NCBI RefSeq assembly: GCF_030269925.1
Contig: NC_085110.1
Location: 6,820,001 to 6,884,000 of the forward strand
Source of the DNA: Bombyx mori
Taxonomy: Eukaryota > Arthropoda > Insecta > Lepidoptera > Bombycidae
Direction: 5' to 3'
Length of the DNA stretch: 64,000 nucleotides
The notes beneath the pieces are model-generated. The model ran no database searches. It was not told the DNA's origin and saw only the letters and a program-made list of their open reading frames with translations. Below are positions 23,371 to 33,811 of the stretch, piece by piece. The position numbers and the translations under genes were made by a program. Position 1 is the stretch's first letter. Each line of letters begins with the position of its first letter.

Positions 23371-26247
23371 TTAGGTTGCACGGCGAACTCTTTGTCGAGT
23401 TCGACGAGTACGGTTACCGAGGTCCCTAAGCCTGCTCCTAGAGCTGAAGGCGTCTAGTGCGAAGGTTATTGGATCTGATGGATCCGTAAGGACGTGTCTA
23501 GGGCGTCGACGGTGACTGGCTCCTGCATGATCAGGATTCGGGGAGTAGTCAGCGGCGGCTACGATAAGGCGATTATCATGACGCATAGCCTTATCGAAAT
23601 ACCGTTCCGACGCTGACTTCATGTATTTCTGTATAGATTCGAGGCCCAGGTCGTCGTGTAGGTCAACGTTCCTCACGAACCACGGAGCTCCGACGGCTAA
23701 CCTGCAAAAGCGGGATTGTAGAGATTGAAGGGTGTCTATGTGCGTGCGGGCCGCGTGAGCGAACACCACACTCGCGTAAGTCATGACGGGCCTTATGCAA
23801 GTTTTGTAAAGTGTCACCTTGTTCCGAAGGGACATTTTACTCCGCTTACAAATCATGGGGTAGAGTCTACCGAGAATAAACGCGGCACGGTCACGGACTG
23901 ATTTTATATGCGGGCGGAATGTCATCGATGCATCCAGGGTAACGCCCAGGTACTTGACCTTCCTGGCCCAGGGTATGGATTGACTAAAGAGAGTAATCGG
24001 GGGTGTGAGATTCCTCCTCCTAATACGGGAGGAAATCCGTGTGGAGCTTCCCCTCTGAAAGAGCACCGCAGTACTTTTCGCTGGGTTGATGTCTATGCGC
24101 CATTTTCGGAACCACTGTCCTAGGGCTAGGGCTGCGCTCTGAAGCTTCTTCGCGATTAGGGACTTGTTTCTACTGGAATAGTAAACAGTCGTGTCGTCGG
24201 CGAATAAAGCTAAATGGGTCGGCGGCGACCGGGGAATATCGTTAACGAATAAGCTAAATAGGAGGGGTGAGAGGACAGAGCCTTGCGGGACTCCAGCTGT
24301 GAGAGGTCGTGGGGAGGAGCGGGTTCCCTCGACTCGATATCGAAAAGAGCGGTTCGACAAAAAGTCCCGTATGATGAGCACGAGACTATCCGGCACACCC
24401 ATGTTGAATAGTTTGAAAATCAAACCGTTGTGCCAGACTTTGTCGAACGCTTTTGCGACGTCGAAGAAGAGAGCTCCCGTGTATAACGGTTTTGGTCGAT
24501 TAAGCCCCACAAGAATGTGCTCCGTGAGGCGGTGCACCTGTTGAACGCATGAGTGATTTGTACGGAATCCGAATTGTTCATCGATGAGAATGCCCTTGGA
24601 TGAGACGAAGTCTCTGAGGCGTTTGTAGAGCAGACGCTCATACAGTTTGCCTAGAGACATGAGGAGGCTAATCGGGCGGTAGCTCGTCGGATGATTTTTT
24701 GGTTTACCGGGTTTATGTATGCCGATAACGTCCGCTTCTTTCCACACCGCGGGAAAGATACAGTTCGCCATAGCGGCATTGAAAATAGATGCCAACATCA
24801 CGATGAGTTGGACGGGTAGAAGTTTAATAACGCGGTTGGATATACCGTCGGAACCGGGAGCCTTGCGAGGACGTAGGTCTTTGATCAAGTCTTTAACTTC
24901 CATCAGGGTGACGGGTGGTAACACATCAGAGGGTGGCAAGGAGGCTCTGCGTTCTACCTCACTGTCTACTAATTCTACATGCACAGGGTCCACGGATTGA
25001 GTGCTGGGCGTGCACTGGGTTTGCAATGTATCGGCCAGCAGCTCTGCTTTTTCGTCATCATCGAACGCCGTGAGTCGGCCTGAGGGGCCTACGAGGGGGG
25101 GCATAGTTACTACCGTATCCGATTTGAGAGTACGAGCTAAGCGGTAGTAAGACCTTTGGGAGGGCGCGAGTCCTTCTAAGAAATCAGACCATCTGGCATC
25201 TCGGACTTCGGCGATGCGAGACTTTACGTCGCGTTGTAGGGCACGCATTCGAATACGATTTTCCGCGGTAGGATACCTGTCGTAGGCGCGTATCGAGGCG
25301 TTCTTAGCTCTAAGGAGTTCCCTAATATCGTCGGACAATTTGAAGCGGTGAAGGAAGTCCTCCGCTACAACTTGTTTCGATGACCTATCTAATGTCGAGG
25401 TGATGTGTGACGTTAAGATGTCTATGGCTTCAGCGGTATCCTGAGGAGACGGGGTAGAGTCCGGGCTAAACGGTAGCGATGGTGGATCAGATTCAGCCAG
25501 GCTGATGCCCAGCGTGTGCCAATCCACCACAGTCCTCGTGACGGGAACGGAATCGGGAGCGCGACCGAGCTTCATAACGACGGGACGGTGGTCTGAATCT
25601 AACTCTGAAACTACTTCGATCGAGTGTAAGCGCAGAGTTACGTTTTTTAATAACGCTATGTCGAGTATATCCGGGCGATGCGCGATATTTAGCGGGTAGT
25701 GAGTCGGGATTAGCGGAGCGACGATATCGAAGGCGAGATTATCGACTAACGCGTCAAGCCGCCTGCCATTCGGGGTTGTGGTGTGTGAGTTCCACCTAAT
25801 GTGTTTACAATTTAGGTCGCCCGCCAGAATGACAGAGCTCCCCATGCCGAGCAGCGCCTCGATATCACTGCTTAGAACGATCTTATCCGGTGGAAGATAA
25901 ACGGACGCGATAACGATCGGCGCGTGTCCCGTCAGTGAGATTCGGCACACTGATGCTTCGATATTAGCGAGCGCGGGAGGATCGAGTGGGACGCAATGCA
26001 GGGCTCTTCTATAGTAAATGACGGTACCACCACCACGAGCAGAGAGCCTGTCGTTCCTGACCATGTTATAGTTCGCGATTTTAGGGTCACGGCGCGCGGG
26101 CTTAAGTAGGGTCTCCTGCACTAAAAAGATATCAATTTGATGGTCACGCAAAAAGTCAGAAACCTGATCACGCTGATTTGCGAGACCGTAAGCGTTAAAA
26201 AATCCTATCGTTACGGATAGGGGCTTTATTCTACTTATATACGCCAT
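23371..26247 (-). CDS. LINE ORF2: apurinic-type endonuclease and reverse transcriptase
   Basis: 958 aa, intact. It nicks target DNA and copies element RNA at the nick (target-primed reverse transcription). The N-terminal APE-like endonuclease spans about 1-235: Asn18 (FNAYGL), Glu45 (VQET), Asp144/Asn146 (GDLNCKH) and Asp219-His220 (SDHRPV). The reverse transcriptase spans about 440-770: KAPGSDGI at 462-469, Asp596 in the AFDKVW motif, AGVPQGSVLSPLLFSLF at about 651-667 and FADD at 682-685. A basic tail follows; no RNase H domain is apparent, as usual for Jockey. All catalytic residues I can check are present, so the copy may be active. Confidence 0.95.
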   Translation of the reverse strand: MAYISRIKPLSVTIGFFNAYGLANQRDQVSDFLRDHQIDIFLVQETLLKPARRDPKIANYNMVRNDRLSARGGGTVIYYRRALHCVPLDPPALANIEASVCRISLTGHAPIVIASVYLPPDKIVLSSDIEALLGMGSSVILAGDLNCKHIRWNSHTTTPNGRRLDALVDNLAFDIVAPLIPTHYPLNIAHRPDILDIALLKNVTLRLHSIEVVSELDSDHRPVVMKLGRAPDSVPVTRTVVDWHTLGISLAESDPPSLPFSPDSTPSPQDTAEAIDILTSHITSTLDRSSKQVVAEDFLHRFKLSDDIRELLRAKNASIRAYDRYPTAENRIRMRALQRDVKSRIAEVRDARWSDFLEGLAPSQRSYYRLARTLKSDTVVTMPPLVGPSGRLTAFDDDEKAELLADTLQTQCTPSTQSVDPVHVELVDSEVERRASLPPSDVLPPVTLMEVKDLIKDLRPRKAPGSDGISNRVIKLLPVQLIVMLASIFNAAMANCIFPAVWKEADVIGIHKPGKPKNHPTSYRPISLLMSLGKLYERLLYKRLRDFVSSKGILIDEQFGFRTNHSCVQQVHRLTEHILVGLNRPKPLYTGALFFDVAKAFDKVWHNGLIFKLFNMGVPDSLVLIIRDFLSNRSFRYRVEGTRSSPRPLTAGVPQGSVLSPLLFSLFVNDIPRSPPTHLALFADDTTVYYSSRNKSLIAKKLQSAALALGQWFRKWRIDINPAKSTAVLFQRGSSTRISSRIRRRNLTPPITLFSQSIPWARKVKYLGVTLDASMTFRPHIKSVRDRAAFILGRLYPMICKRSKMSLRNKVTLYKTCIRPVMTYASVVFAHAARTHIDTLQSLQSRFCRLAVGAPWFVRNVDLHDDLGLESIQKYMKSASERYFDKAMRHDNRLIVAAADYSPNPDHAGASHRRRPRHVLTDPSDPITFALDAFSSRSRLRDLGNRTRRTRQRVRRAT

Positions 26248-26250
26248 TGA

Positions 26251-28050
26251 TTACCGGCGGAGTGAGGGGAGGACGTACGTATTTAATGACGCGTATACGT
26301 CGGCGTATTCTTGCACAACGGCGATAAAGTGTTGTGCAGTGGAGGCGGCGCGGATGGCGTCGCCCAAAGCATTAACGCGATCAAAGTTGATCGACTGAAA
26401 GAAGTCGATCGCTAAAGCGAGATTGTCGGACGCGGTTGGAGGGCAAGTCGCGGGAGAGGGACGAGTCGCGGGGGCGGGACGAATCGCGGAGGAGGGAGTT
26501 GTAGCCGTGTTCATGTACGGCAGCGGTTTCGCCCAGGCCGAGACACTGGGCACCGGCGCCGGAACGAACGCTGGCTTAGCCTGCGACACAGAGGGTGCCG
26601 AGGCTTTGATGTCTGGGCCGGAAGCTCGGAGGCGGTTTTGGCGGGCGACGCGGCGATTTATTTTCGGGGCTCGGGGGCATCCGCGGTAATTTGCGGGGTG
26701 ACCCTGTGTTCGACACAGGACGCAGCTAGGCGGTTCTGTCGCGGTTTTTTGATCGCGAGTGCATAGGGCCGTGGCGTGATCGCCTAAGCACTTGACGCAT
26801 CGGGGGCGCGCGTGACAGTTACGGGAAGAATGCCCGTATAATTGGCAGTTATGGCACTGGCTAGGTGTGCCTTTCTTGTGTGGGGTTTCGACTGCGATTC
26901 CGGAAAGGCTACAGACCGTTCGGATGTTGAATATTTGCTTACCCTCGGGGGTAGGCTGGAGGGCGACGAGAACCATATTATATGGCTCCCTTCCGCGGCC
27001 TGTGTGCATGCGGTGTACGGAGTTAACCGGTAGGCCTTGTTCGAGAAGGTCGGCCTTGACGAGCTCTACATCTAACTCTTTAGGGATGCCACGTATAACG
27101 GCACGGAGTTCGCGCTCCTCCTGGAGCGTATATGTGTGGAAACTTATACGCTCCTTACGGAGGTAAGAAGAGAGGGCCCTATGGTCGTCGGATGTTCGAA
27201 CCTTAATTTGAATGCCGTTCGCGAGATTACGGGCATTCGTAAAATTGATATTTTTGGCCTTAAGGGCCAGGGAAACTCGTTCCCAAGCTGCCTTCTCTTG
27301 AAGGATTACCGGGGGAGGGGTCTGGGCTTTATTTTGTGCCACCGGACGCGGCGACGGAGTGGCACGGGCTGGAGGCGCAACGGGAGTCTGAGGGCGGGGG
27401 CGCGACGCGTTCGCGGCTTTGCTAATTTTAGCGGCCGCGGGAGCTCGAGACTCCGCGGCACGCTTCTTACCCTTTTGCACCAGGGTGAATCCATCCGTCG
27501 ATGAGGCGGGAGCGAGGTCGACCTCCATCTCCGAGTCAGAGTCGGAGGACGAGGAGGCGGGCGCAGGTGACCTACGAGTAGGTGTTTTGGACGGCGCGAC
27601 GGAGGCCGCGGATGATCGCGCTGCTGGAACGGTGACCACGGCGGACGACGCAGCAGTTTTACTCGCCAGTATAGGCGACGCGGGAACGGCAGGCACGACG
27701 GAGGCTGCGGTGCTCGATGCAGAAGCTTTGCACGCAGGTACAGGCGACGCAGGAGCAGCGAGCTCGGTGGAGTCCACGAGAGGGCTCGCAGTGTGATCGG
27801 CCTTGAAGGCCTGAAACTCGGAAGTGAGCTTTGGGTAGCGAAGCCGGAGAAATTCCGCAAATACAGCGTCCATGATGTCTACGTGCCCAGGTGGGGCTAC
27901 CCTGGGTCTTAGAAAACACTCGCCTTGCGGCGAGGCCCCAACTTCTCGGACCTGAGCGGTTCTATTGAACACAGGTGGCGATGCGGCACGATTACTGCAG
28001 GACAAAGAAAAATCACAACAAAATGGAAATAACAAAAAGAAACAAAACAA
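26251..28050 (-). CDS. LINE ORF1: Gag-like nucleic-acid-binding protein
   Basis: ORF1 of a Jockey-like non-LTR retrotransposon. It binds element RNA and escorts it as a ribonucleoprotein (family knowledge). The open frame is 599 codons, but the likely start is the Met at 27873 (MDAVFAEFLRLRYP), giving 540 aa; the residues before it read as translated 5' UTR. In open-frame numbering: residues about 60-90 conserved N-terminal region; 95-250 Ala/Pro/Ser low complexity; 255-395 the region preceding the knuckles in Jockey-clade Gags; three CCHC zinc knuckles at 399-412 (CHNCQLYGHSSRNC), 418-430 and 443-458; then a C-terminal tail. The TAA stop is followed by TCA and then the ORF2 ATG, in the same frame, suggesting stop-reinitiation coupling. 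No internal stop. Confidence 0.93.
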   Translation of the reverse strand: MFCFFLLFPFCCDFSLSCSNRAASPPVFNRTAQVREVGASPQGECFLRPRVAPPGHVDIMDAVFAEFLRLRYPKLTSEFQAFKADHTASPLVDSTELAAPASPVPACKASASSTAASVVPAVPASPILASKTAASSAVVTVPAARSSAASVAPSKTPTRRSPAPASSSSDSDSEMEVDLAPASSTDGFTLVQKGKKRAAESRAPAAAKISKAANASRPRPQTPVAPPARATPSPRPVAQNKAQTPPPVILQEKAAWERVSLALKAKNINFTNARNLANGIQIKVRTSDDHRALSSYLRKERISFHTYTLQEERELRAVIRGIPKELDVELVKADLLEQGLPVNSVHRMHTGRGREPYNMVLVALQPTPEGKQIFNIRTVCSLSGIAVETPHKKGTPSQCHNCQLYGHSSRNCHARPRCVKCLGDHATALCTRDQKTATEPPSCVLCRTQGHPANYRGCPRAPKINRRVARQNRLRASGPDIKASAPSVSQAKPAFVPAPVPSVSAWAKPLPYMNTATTPSSAIRPAPATRPSPATCPPTASDNLALAIDFFQSINFDRVNALGDAIRAASTAQHFIAVVQEYADVYASLNTYVLPSLRR

Positions 28051-28175
28051 TTAAACACTTCCAGGAAGACAGTTTGTCGGCAGATGTACCACGAACACAG
28101 AAATAACAAAAGGAAACAAAACAAATAAAAACTTCCAGGAAGAGCACTTAGTCGGCAGATGTACCACGAACACAG
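28026..28175 (-). repeat. Two 75-bp tandem units in the LINE 5' UTR
   Basis: Units 28026-28100 and 28101-28175 share aataacaaaa, acttccaggaaga and gtcggcagatgtaccacg in the same order. Beyond them lie three 15-17-bp repeats around gccgggc (about 28181-28230). In other LINEs tandem 5' UTR monomers carry the internal promoter; here that role is inferred. Confidence 0.75.
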
Positions 28176-28295
28176 GCCGCGCGAACAATGGCCGGGCTAA
28201 CAAAAGCCGGGCGAACAAAGGCCGGGCGATCGAGTGGTCGATGAGCACGTCCGCGCGTGACGGGTGCCTCTATCGGAATAGAACCTAGAAACCGG

Positions 28296-28727
28296 ACCTA
28301 GAAACATGGTTGCATTCTTTCGCACTCATTGCTTGAAATAAGGTGAGCGAATTGGCTATTGTCAATCTCGTTCTAGCGCCTTTGTTTAACTAGACTAACG
28401 GCATATCGTTACTTTTGTTGTATAAAATTAGGACTATCATTGAACAATTGTAATGAATTACTTCAGAAAGGCAGTTTGAGCCTTTCGTAGAATAGGTTAT
28501 GATGCTACTCTATAGGGACTTTAATTCTGAAGCTTGTACATACCAAGTATTTTTAATAAATATGTCTATTTATGCCTATGAAAATTCTAATTATGTCTAT
28601 GTCTTGAAAGGAAGGATTACTGGTAGCCTGGAAGCCTTTTCAGTTTCAGTAGGATAGGTGGACGAATAAAAGGCTCAGCCAGGAGGAATTAGATTTGCTA
28701 ACAGTTGCCCGAACACCTCCGGAAGTA
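28296..28727. repeat. Right copy of the 432-bp direct repeat flanking the LINE
   Basis: Matches 22683-23114 base for base by eye. After 28727 the LINE-tail relic continues (aactcaacaactcaaggg, then cagctgcttcgtgaat) to about 28760. This shows the pre-insertion locus was one continuous relic that the LINE split. Confidence 0.9.
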
Positions 28728-29648
28728 ACTCAACAACTCAAGGGCAGCTGCTTCGTGAATAAAGGGTCCAAATGTTGTTTTGAACTTTTATATATGTAAG
28801 CTTATTTTGAAAGGTTTCGAGTTTCAGACTTCTGTCAAATATCTTATGTTATATGGTGGCTACTCGCTACACAAAGTTCGCTTCGAACTCTTATCTCGAT
28901 TTATGTTGTAATGTCTAAGGTAAAAAAAAATAAGATCAGGGTGGGTGATGAGCTAGTCGGTCAACGACTATTATATTTAATCTCAAGGATACCGCGGTGA
29001 TGTGATATCGCTGTGTTCTTGGACTACCATAGTCTTGTCTAAGAAACTATAGTGATAATAAGGCTACAAATGACGCAGATTTGTAATCACCATTGTCAAA
29101 TCAACATATCTGCTTGTGATTTTTTTGGACCAGTACATGTAGGTACTTGAATGACTACTTGTATAACAGCTTTTTGATCTATAAATATTACGTAGGTATA
29201 TCTTATATATTCTTCCATTCTTAAAAAAAATCTGGAGCACAGTTGCCTATAATTTATAAAGCATTTTATTTTTTTAGTATTTTAATTTTTAGAATAAATG
29301 ATTTATAGATTGATTAAATATTTAGGAAAATTAAATAAAATAACCGAACAATCAAATGGTCGACGGCCGGTCAGGTATCCTAACTACCGTTGGAAAGACC
29401 AGGCGAGGGACGACCTGCTGAAACTTTAAGCTATCCAATGTAGGAAACAACGCAGGACCGCAAGGAATAGTATCTCTTGGTATCGGGGGCCAAGAACCTG
29501 TTTGGGTCATTGGGCTAGGGCAGTTAGGTACTTAGTTTTTTTATAAATTACATTAATATAGCACCACTCGTTAGAGAAATAGAGTTCAACTATTATTCGG
29601 AGCGACATACCACTAGAATCTATATTCTAAAATGACGATCACGGTTTT

Positions 29649-29760
29649 CTTTTATTACCCTTGTAGGTAGACGAGCACACGGCCCACCAGATGGTGAGTG
29701 GTTACCGTCTCTCATGGACGTCATTAATGCGACGGGCAGAGCCAAGCCACTGCCTACCGT
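29649..29760 (-). repeat. SINE-like repeat A
   Basis: tttattacccttgtaggtag to cactgcctaccg; reverse orientation. Confidence 0.8.
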
Positions 29761-30110
29761 TGAACGTTGAGGCTAGATGATCTTATATGATGACTATGCT
29801 CGTGTTTTATCAAAATAGATTGTTACTATTACTACTTTAGTATTGTCGTGATGTAATCTTAACTAATGCTCCAACTAATTGCCTTCTTACAATTCCTAAT
29901 TGTTCTAAGACATGTTGTAACATCAGTTACTGTTTAATTGTAATTTCGCTCTCCGCCCAAGGTAGGTATTTCGTAGTAATAGCACTGAGCTTCGATAGTC
30001 ATTTAATAATATACATTTAGATAATTCTATTGAGGAAATTTCATTTCAAATCCGGATGGTACGTAGCAAAAATAATATCTGGATGAGTTCCATTGGAGTT
30101 GGAGTTTAGC

Positions 30111-30224
30111 GGTAGGCAGCGGCTTGGCTCTGCTCCTGGCATTGCTGAAGTCCATGGGCGACGGTAATCACTCGCCATCAGGTGGGCCGTATGCTCGTCT
30201 GTCTACAAGGGCAATAAAAAAAAA
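30111..30224 (+). repeat. SINE-like repeat A
   Basis: ggtaggcagcggcttggctc to gcaataaaaaaaaa; near-consensus copy. The open frame running through it is not a gene. Confidence 0.85.
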
Positions 30225-30420
30225 TATTTCGGCGTTGTTGCAAGCGCCATGCTCACGGGTGCTCAAACGATTCCTCAGAGCACTCCCCTTGGAACATACC
30301 CTAAAAAAGGCAGAGTGCTTACTTCAGAGTTGGATGACCTTAAGGAATCCTTTTAACATCTAGTGGGCCGTATCTTTCTGGTATCTTGACAGAGCACGAT
30401 GAATCACGAGCTTTACTAAA

Positions 30421-30655
30421 TTTTTTTATTGCTTAAATGGGTGGACGAGCTCACGGCCTACCTGATGTTAAGTGATTACCGGAGCTCATAGATGTGTAAC
30501 AACGCTAATGCCGCCACCTACCTTGAACCGTGAGTTCTAAGGTCTCAGTTTTTAAAGTACAACGGCTGCCTTACTCTTCAAACCGAAATGCATTACTGCT
30601 TCACGACAGAAATAGGCAGGGTGGTGGTACCTAGCCTAGACGGTCACCAGTAACT
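30421..30655 (-). repeat. SINE-like repeat B, full length
   Basis: tttttttattgcttaaatgg to gtggtacctagcctagacgg, with caaaccgaaatgcattactg inside. Confidence 0.85.
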
Positions 30656-30679
30656 AATCAGTACAACAGGCAACCATTT

Positions 30680-30790
30680 ATTTATTGCATACATATACAC
30701 GCATGAACGAGGTCACGGTTCTGCTCTTTGGTAGATACTGGAGCCCATGGACTACACAATGTAAATATCGCCACCCACACGAGACATGTG
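30680..30790 (-). repeat. SINE-like repeat B fragment
   Basis: atgaacgaggtcacggttct, actggagcccatggacta and gtaaatatcgccacccacac are in family order next to the 30.4-kb copy. Confidence 0.6.
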
Positions 30791-33680
30791 TCGATACTAT
30801 CAAATGATTTCTATCCGATGTTAATATATTTGAAATATGTTTTATTCAGGCGAAACCCAATTCATATTTACCCAACACTTAACTTTCACCCTTCAACTTA
30901 CTTCAAAAGGACCAATATACAACAAATAAAAAGACACATTACATAGTCAGTTGTTTATTATCTATACTGTACTCAAAATTGATCCGAAGATCACATCACA
31001 TAGTAATTTCATAAATAATAATTACAATGTCATGTTTTTTTTTTTTTCTCAATCTGTGGTTGTTCGTGAATAAAAAAACCTTCACAATATTATTATTCAT
31101 AATTTGTTCACTGGACCGGTTTACATTTAAGTAGACAGTAGGTACATACACTACACGTTACAATACCGTCATTAAAGTACTCAAACAACTTACAATGTAT
31201 TTGATGAGAGATATTATATTATAATAGTAAATTATTATTGTGTTGCAGTTCATTATTATTTTTTTTGTCAATATATTTACAGTTTTACATATTTTTTTTT
31301 GTGATTTACAAATAAATTCTTGAATATTAAATTAGGTCATCATTATTCCATTTGGATTTATAATAACAGTACTTTATAGTTAAAAATATCACAAAAATGA
31401 AATATATTATGTGTAAGACACACGCAACATTAAAAATACAACAAAAGAAAAATATAAAATCCACTAGAAACCTTGGGCCAGACAGTCCCTTCTAAACAAG
31501 GAAGGATACTTTCGATGTTCATCTTTTCATAACGGCAATTTCATACCATAATTATTATTATCACACTAATTAATTAATTATAAAAGTAATCGATTGTCTT
31601 ACAATAAATGCGTCAGATCATAAAATTTTGATTGTAAAATTATAGGCAACAAATAATATTCAAAGAAACGATAAATTTCAACAAAAAAAAAATATTAAAA
31701 AAAAATATATTTATGCCAACTTATACATAGAGCCATAGTGCCGTATTGATAAAAGCGAACTGTTCACCTTAGCCACTAGCACGGGACTGATACAACAACA
31801 ACCAACCAACCAACATAAACAAACGCTACTCACGAGTTTGACTCCGCATCCGATATTCACCTTTTATCGATATGGCATTCCACTTACGTTTACGACAATA
31901 AATATACATAACACGCTTACACATTAGTCACTTCTTTAATTCCGACGCTAGGAATTATTTCATAATATATACCTAAAAATATAATCACGGCACAAGTATC
32001 CCTCCGACTAAATTACTAACGTAGTGTCACTTTATCAGGATTTAGAATCAAATATGTATTATGTATCTTAAATATTTCATTATTAATATATCATTATCAA
32101 AATATCCACTAAATGGGAGGAATAAATCAAATTATTAATATTTTATTTCTAACATTAATCGCATGACTGATCAACAAAAGGATATGGACTAGGAATAATA
32201 TTAGGCATTAGGCTTCCATGCCCTCGGAGTGCGTGCGCGGTACGAATCGGACGCGACCGACGATTTCCCATCACTTGCACTCGGCGACGGGCTGTTAAGG
32301 ACCGAAGCCGAGCCAGTGCGCGCACTCCGCCTCTCTCTATCCGCATACCACCTCTAACGTACGTACCACCAGATAAATTTCATCAAAACCTTAATACTGT
32401 TTATGTCGAAAATAATAACACAGCTATTTATTATACGCAACGAGTCGACACCGGACCCGATTATCGTCGGTAACGATTTGTGCATATCGATATTATAGAT
32501 GCAGATTATTGATTTTTATTTTTATTTATTTTAGAAACAAAACGATTCTCTAGCAAAATCTATCCGGAATAAAAGCCGACTTTCTACATACTAAAATAGC
32601 TTGGAAGTTTGCCTTATTCGTTTTTCAATATTGTCCGATAACTTCTTTCATTGTATTACGAATTCATGTTTACTATATATCACTCTACGAGTGTGACGCT
32701 AAGTGCGAACGGAACGCGAGGCGGCGGGCGCGGCGTGCGTCACAGCCGTCACGACCGGACGACGCCGTGACGCACTGTACAGTAACGGCACGAGATCGTG
32801 GGATATACAATAGTTATGGAATACAGGCCGACGGCGTTCGGTACTGTACAGAATTGCGCGCGTGCCGACCTCGTCGCTTGTGACTTGTGCTCCGGCGTCG
32901 AACCTCTCCGCGCCGGAGGAGAGAAGCGGCTACTCTATTGGTGTTCCGTTACTGATTCACTTAAATTCTAAACTAGTGTAAACTTGTCCTCTAGAAAAAC
33001 GTAATTATATAACATACGTAAAAAAAATGTAAAGTAAATCTCACAAAAAAAATGCTCTTACAGGGACTGGGGTGATTTAGGCATCAGACACTGACCGAGG
33101 AGTCGAGAGCCGTCCGTCTGGTCGTCTCCTGTCATCACCGGCCACACGCGTCACTTATACACAACAAAGTACCCGGGCGACCAGGTCCCGGCTATTACAG
33201 GAACTCATATCGTTTCTTAAAAAAAATTATACATTAGTCATAAAATATTTGAAACCTCACTAACTACTGCTCGACGATTTCGACAAATTAATTCCATACG
33301 GCTCCGGCTTCCCGAAATCTATTCATATCACAATCGCATGACCGTGCCTGAGAATCATATCCCGCTACTTATGTACACACTCTTTCCCGAAGACTTACGC
33401 TCATCCTGCGCGGGAGCGAGCCGCGGTCGCCGCAGCGTCCGCGACTCGGCTGCCCCTTTCTACACTAACCGATTTTCACTAAAATATCACCACCTCTGCC
33501 GCGGAAGCGACAGCAACATCCGGCCGAACCTGCCCTTCCTGAGTGTGCCAGAGGCGCGATCGATATGGATTACGCAGGGCGCGGGCGACGATGTCAAAGG
33601 ACGAGGATTGAGGTGAGGGGGGTTGGGGGGTTAAAGAGGTGGAAGGCGAAGGATGAGGGTGCAGGGTCGTGGGTGGAGGG

Positions 33681-33811
33681 TTAAGGGGGACGCAGAGCCG
33701 GTGGCAATTGAACGGGGATGTGGTAGTAGCGGCAGGCGGCGCGGCGGCACGTGCCGGCGGCGGCATCGCGACACACCACCACGCGGCACCCCACCACCTG
33801 CAGCCCGCACC
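33681..33811 (-). CDS. mbl: Predicted terminal mbl exon with a sixth CCCH finger
   Basis: Two leading bases complete the phase-1 codon of the previous exon; it then reads [40 protein letters not shown] and a TAA at 33681-33683. The finger [19 protein letters not shown] has CX7CX4CX3H spacing and resembles mbl finger 4 ([19 protein letters not shown]). Acceptor is acgttgcag. The linker length between the two extra fingers is also like that of fingers 3-4. Very GC-rich. Confidence 0.7.

Larger units (their letters stand above)
23115..28295 (-). mobile_element. Full-length Jockey-like non-LTR retrotransposon
   Basis: About 5.18 kb. It reads 5' to 3' from 28295 down to a poly(A) tail, seen as a T-run of about 27 at 23115-23142 on the plus strand. 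The 5' UTR holds two 75-bp tandem units and a GC-rich start; ORF1 and ORF2 are both open. It is flanked by 432-bp direct repeats that I see as identical. Clade assignment rests on Gag knuckles, APE endonuclease and overall plan. Full length, open ORFs and clean flanks indicate a recent insertion. Confidence 0.93.
28761..33680. other. Spacer between the LINE locus and the last predicted mbl exon
   Basis: 28.8-31 kb holds repeat A and B copies. 31-32.2 kb is very AT-rich. 32.2-33.68 kb is GC- and CpG-rich and is probably 3' UTR if the predicted final mbl exon is real; an AATAAA on the minus strand at about 32429 is one possible end. No protein gene was recognised. Confidence 0.5.

Noticed and set aside
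27874..28050. The first 59 codons of the LINE ORF1 open frame as coding
   Set aside because: They are Cys/Phe-rich, lie in the tandem 5' UTR zone, and the Gag-like sequence starts at MDAVFAEFLR (27873). The upstream frame is probably open by chance.
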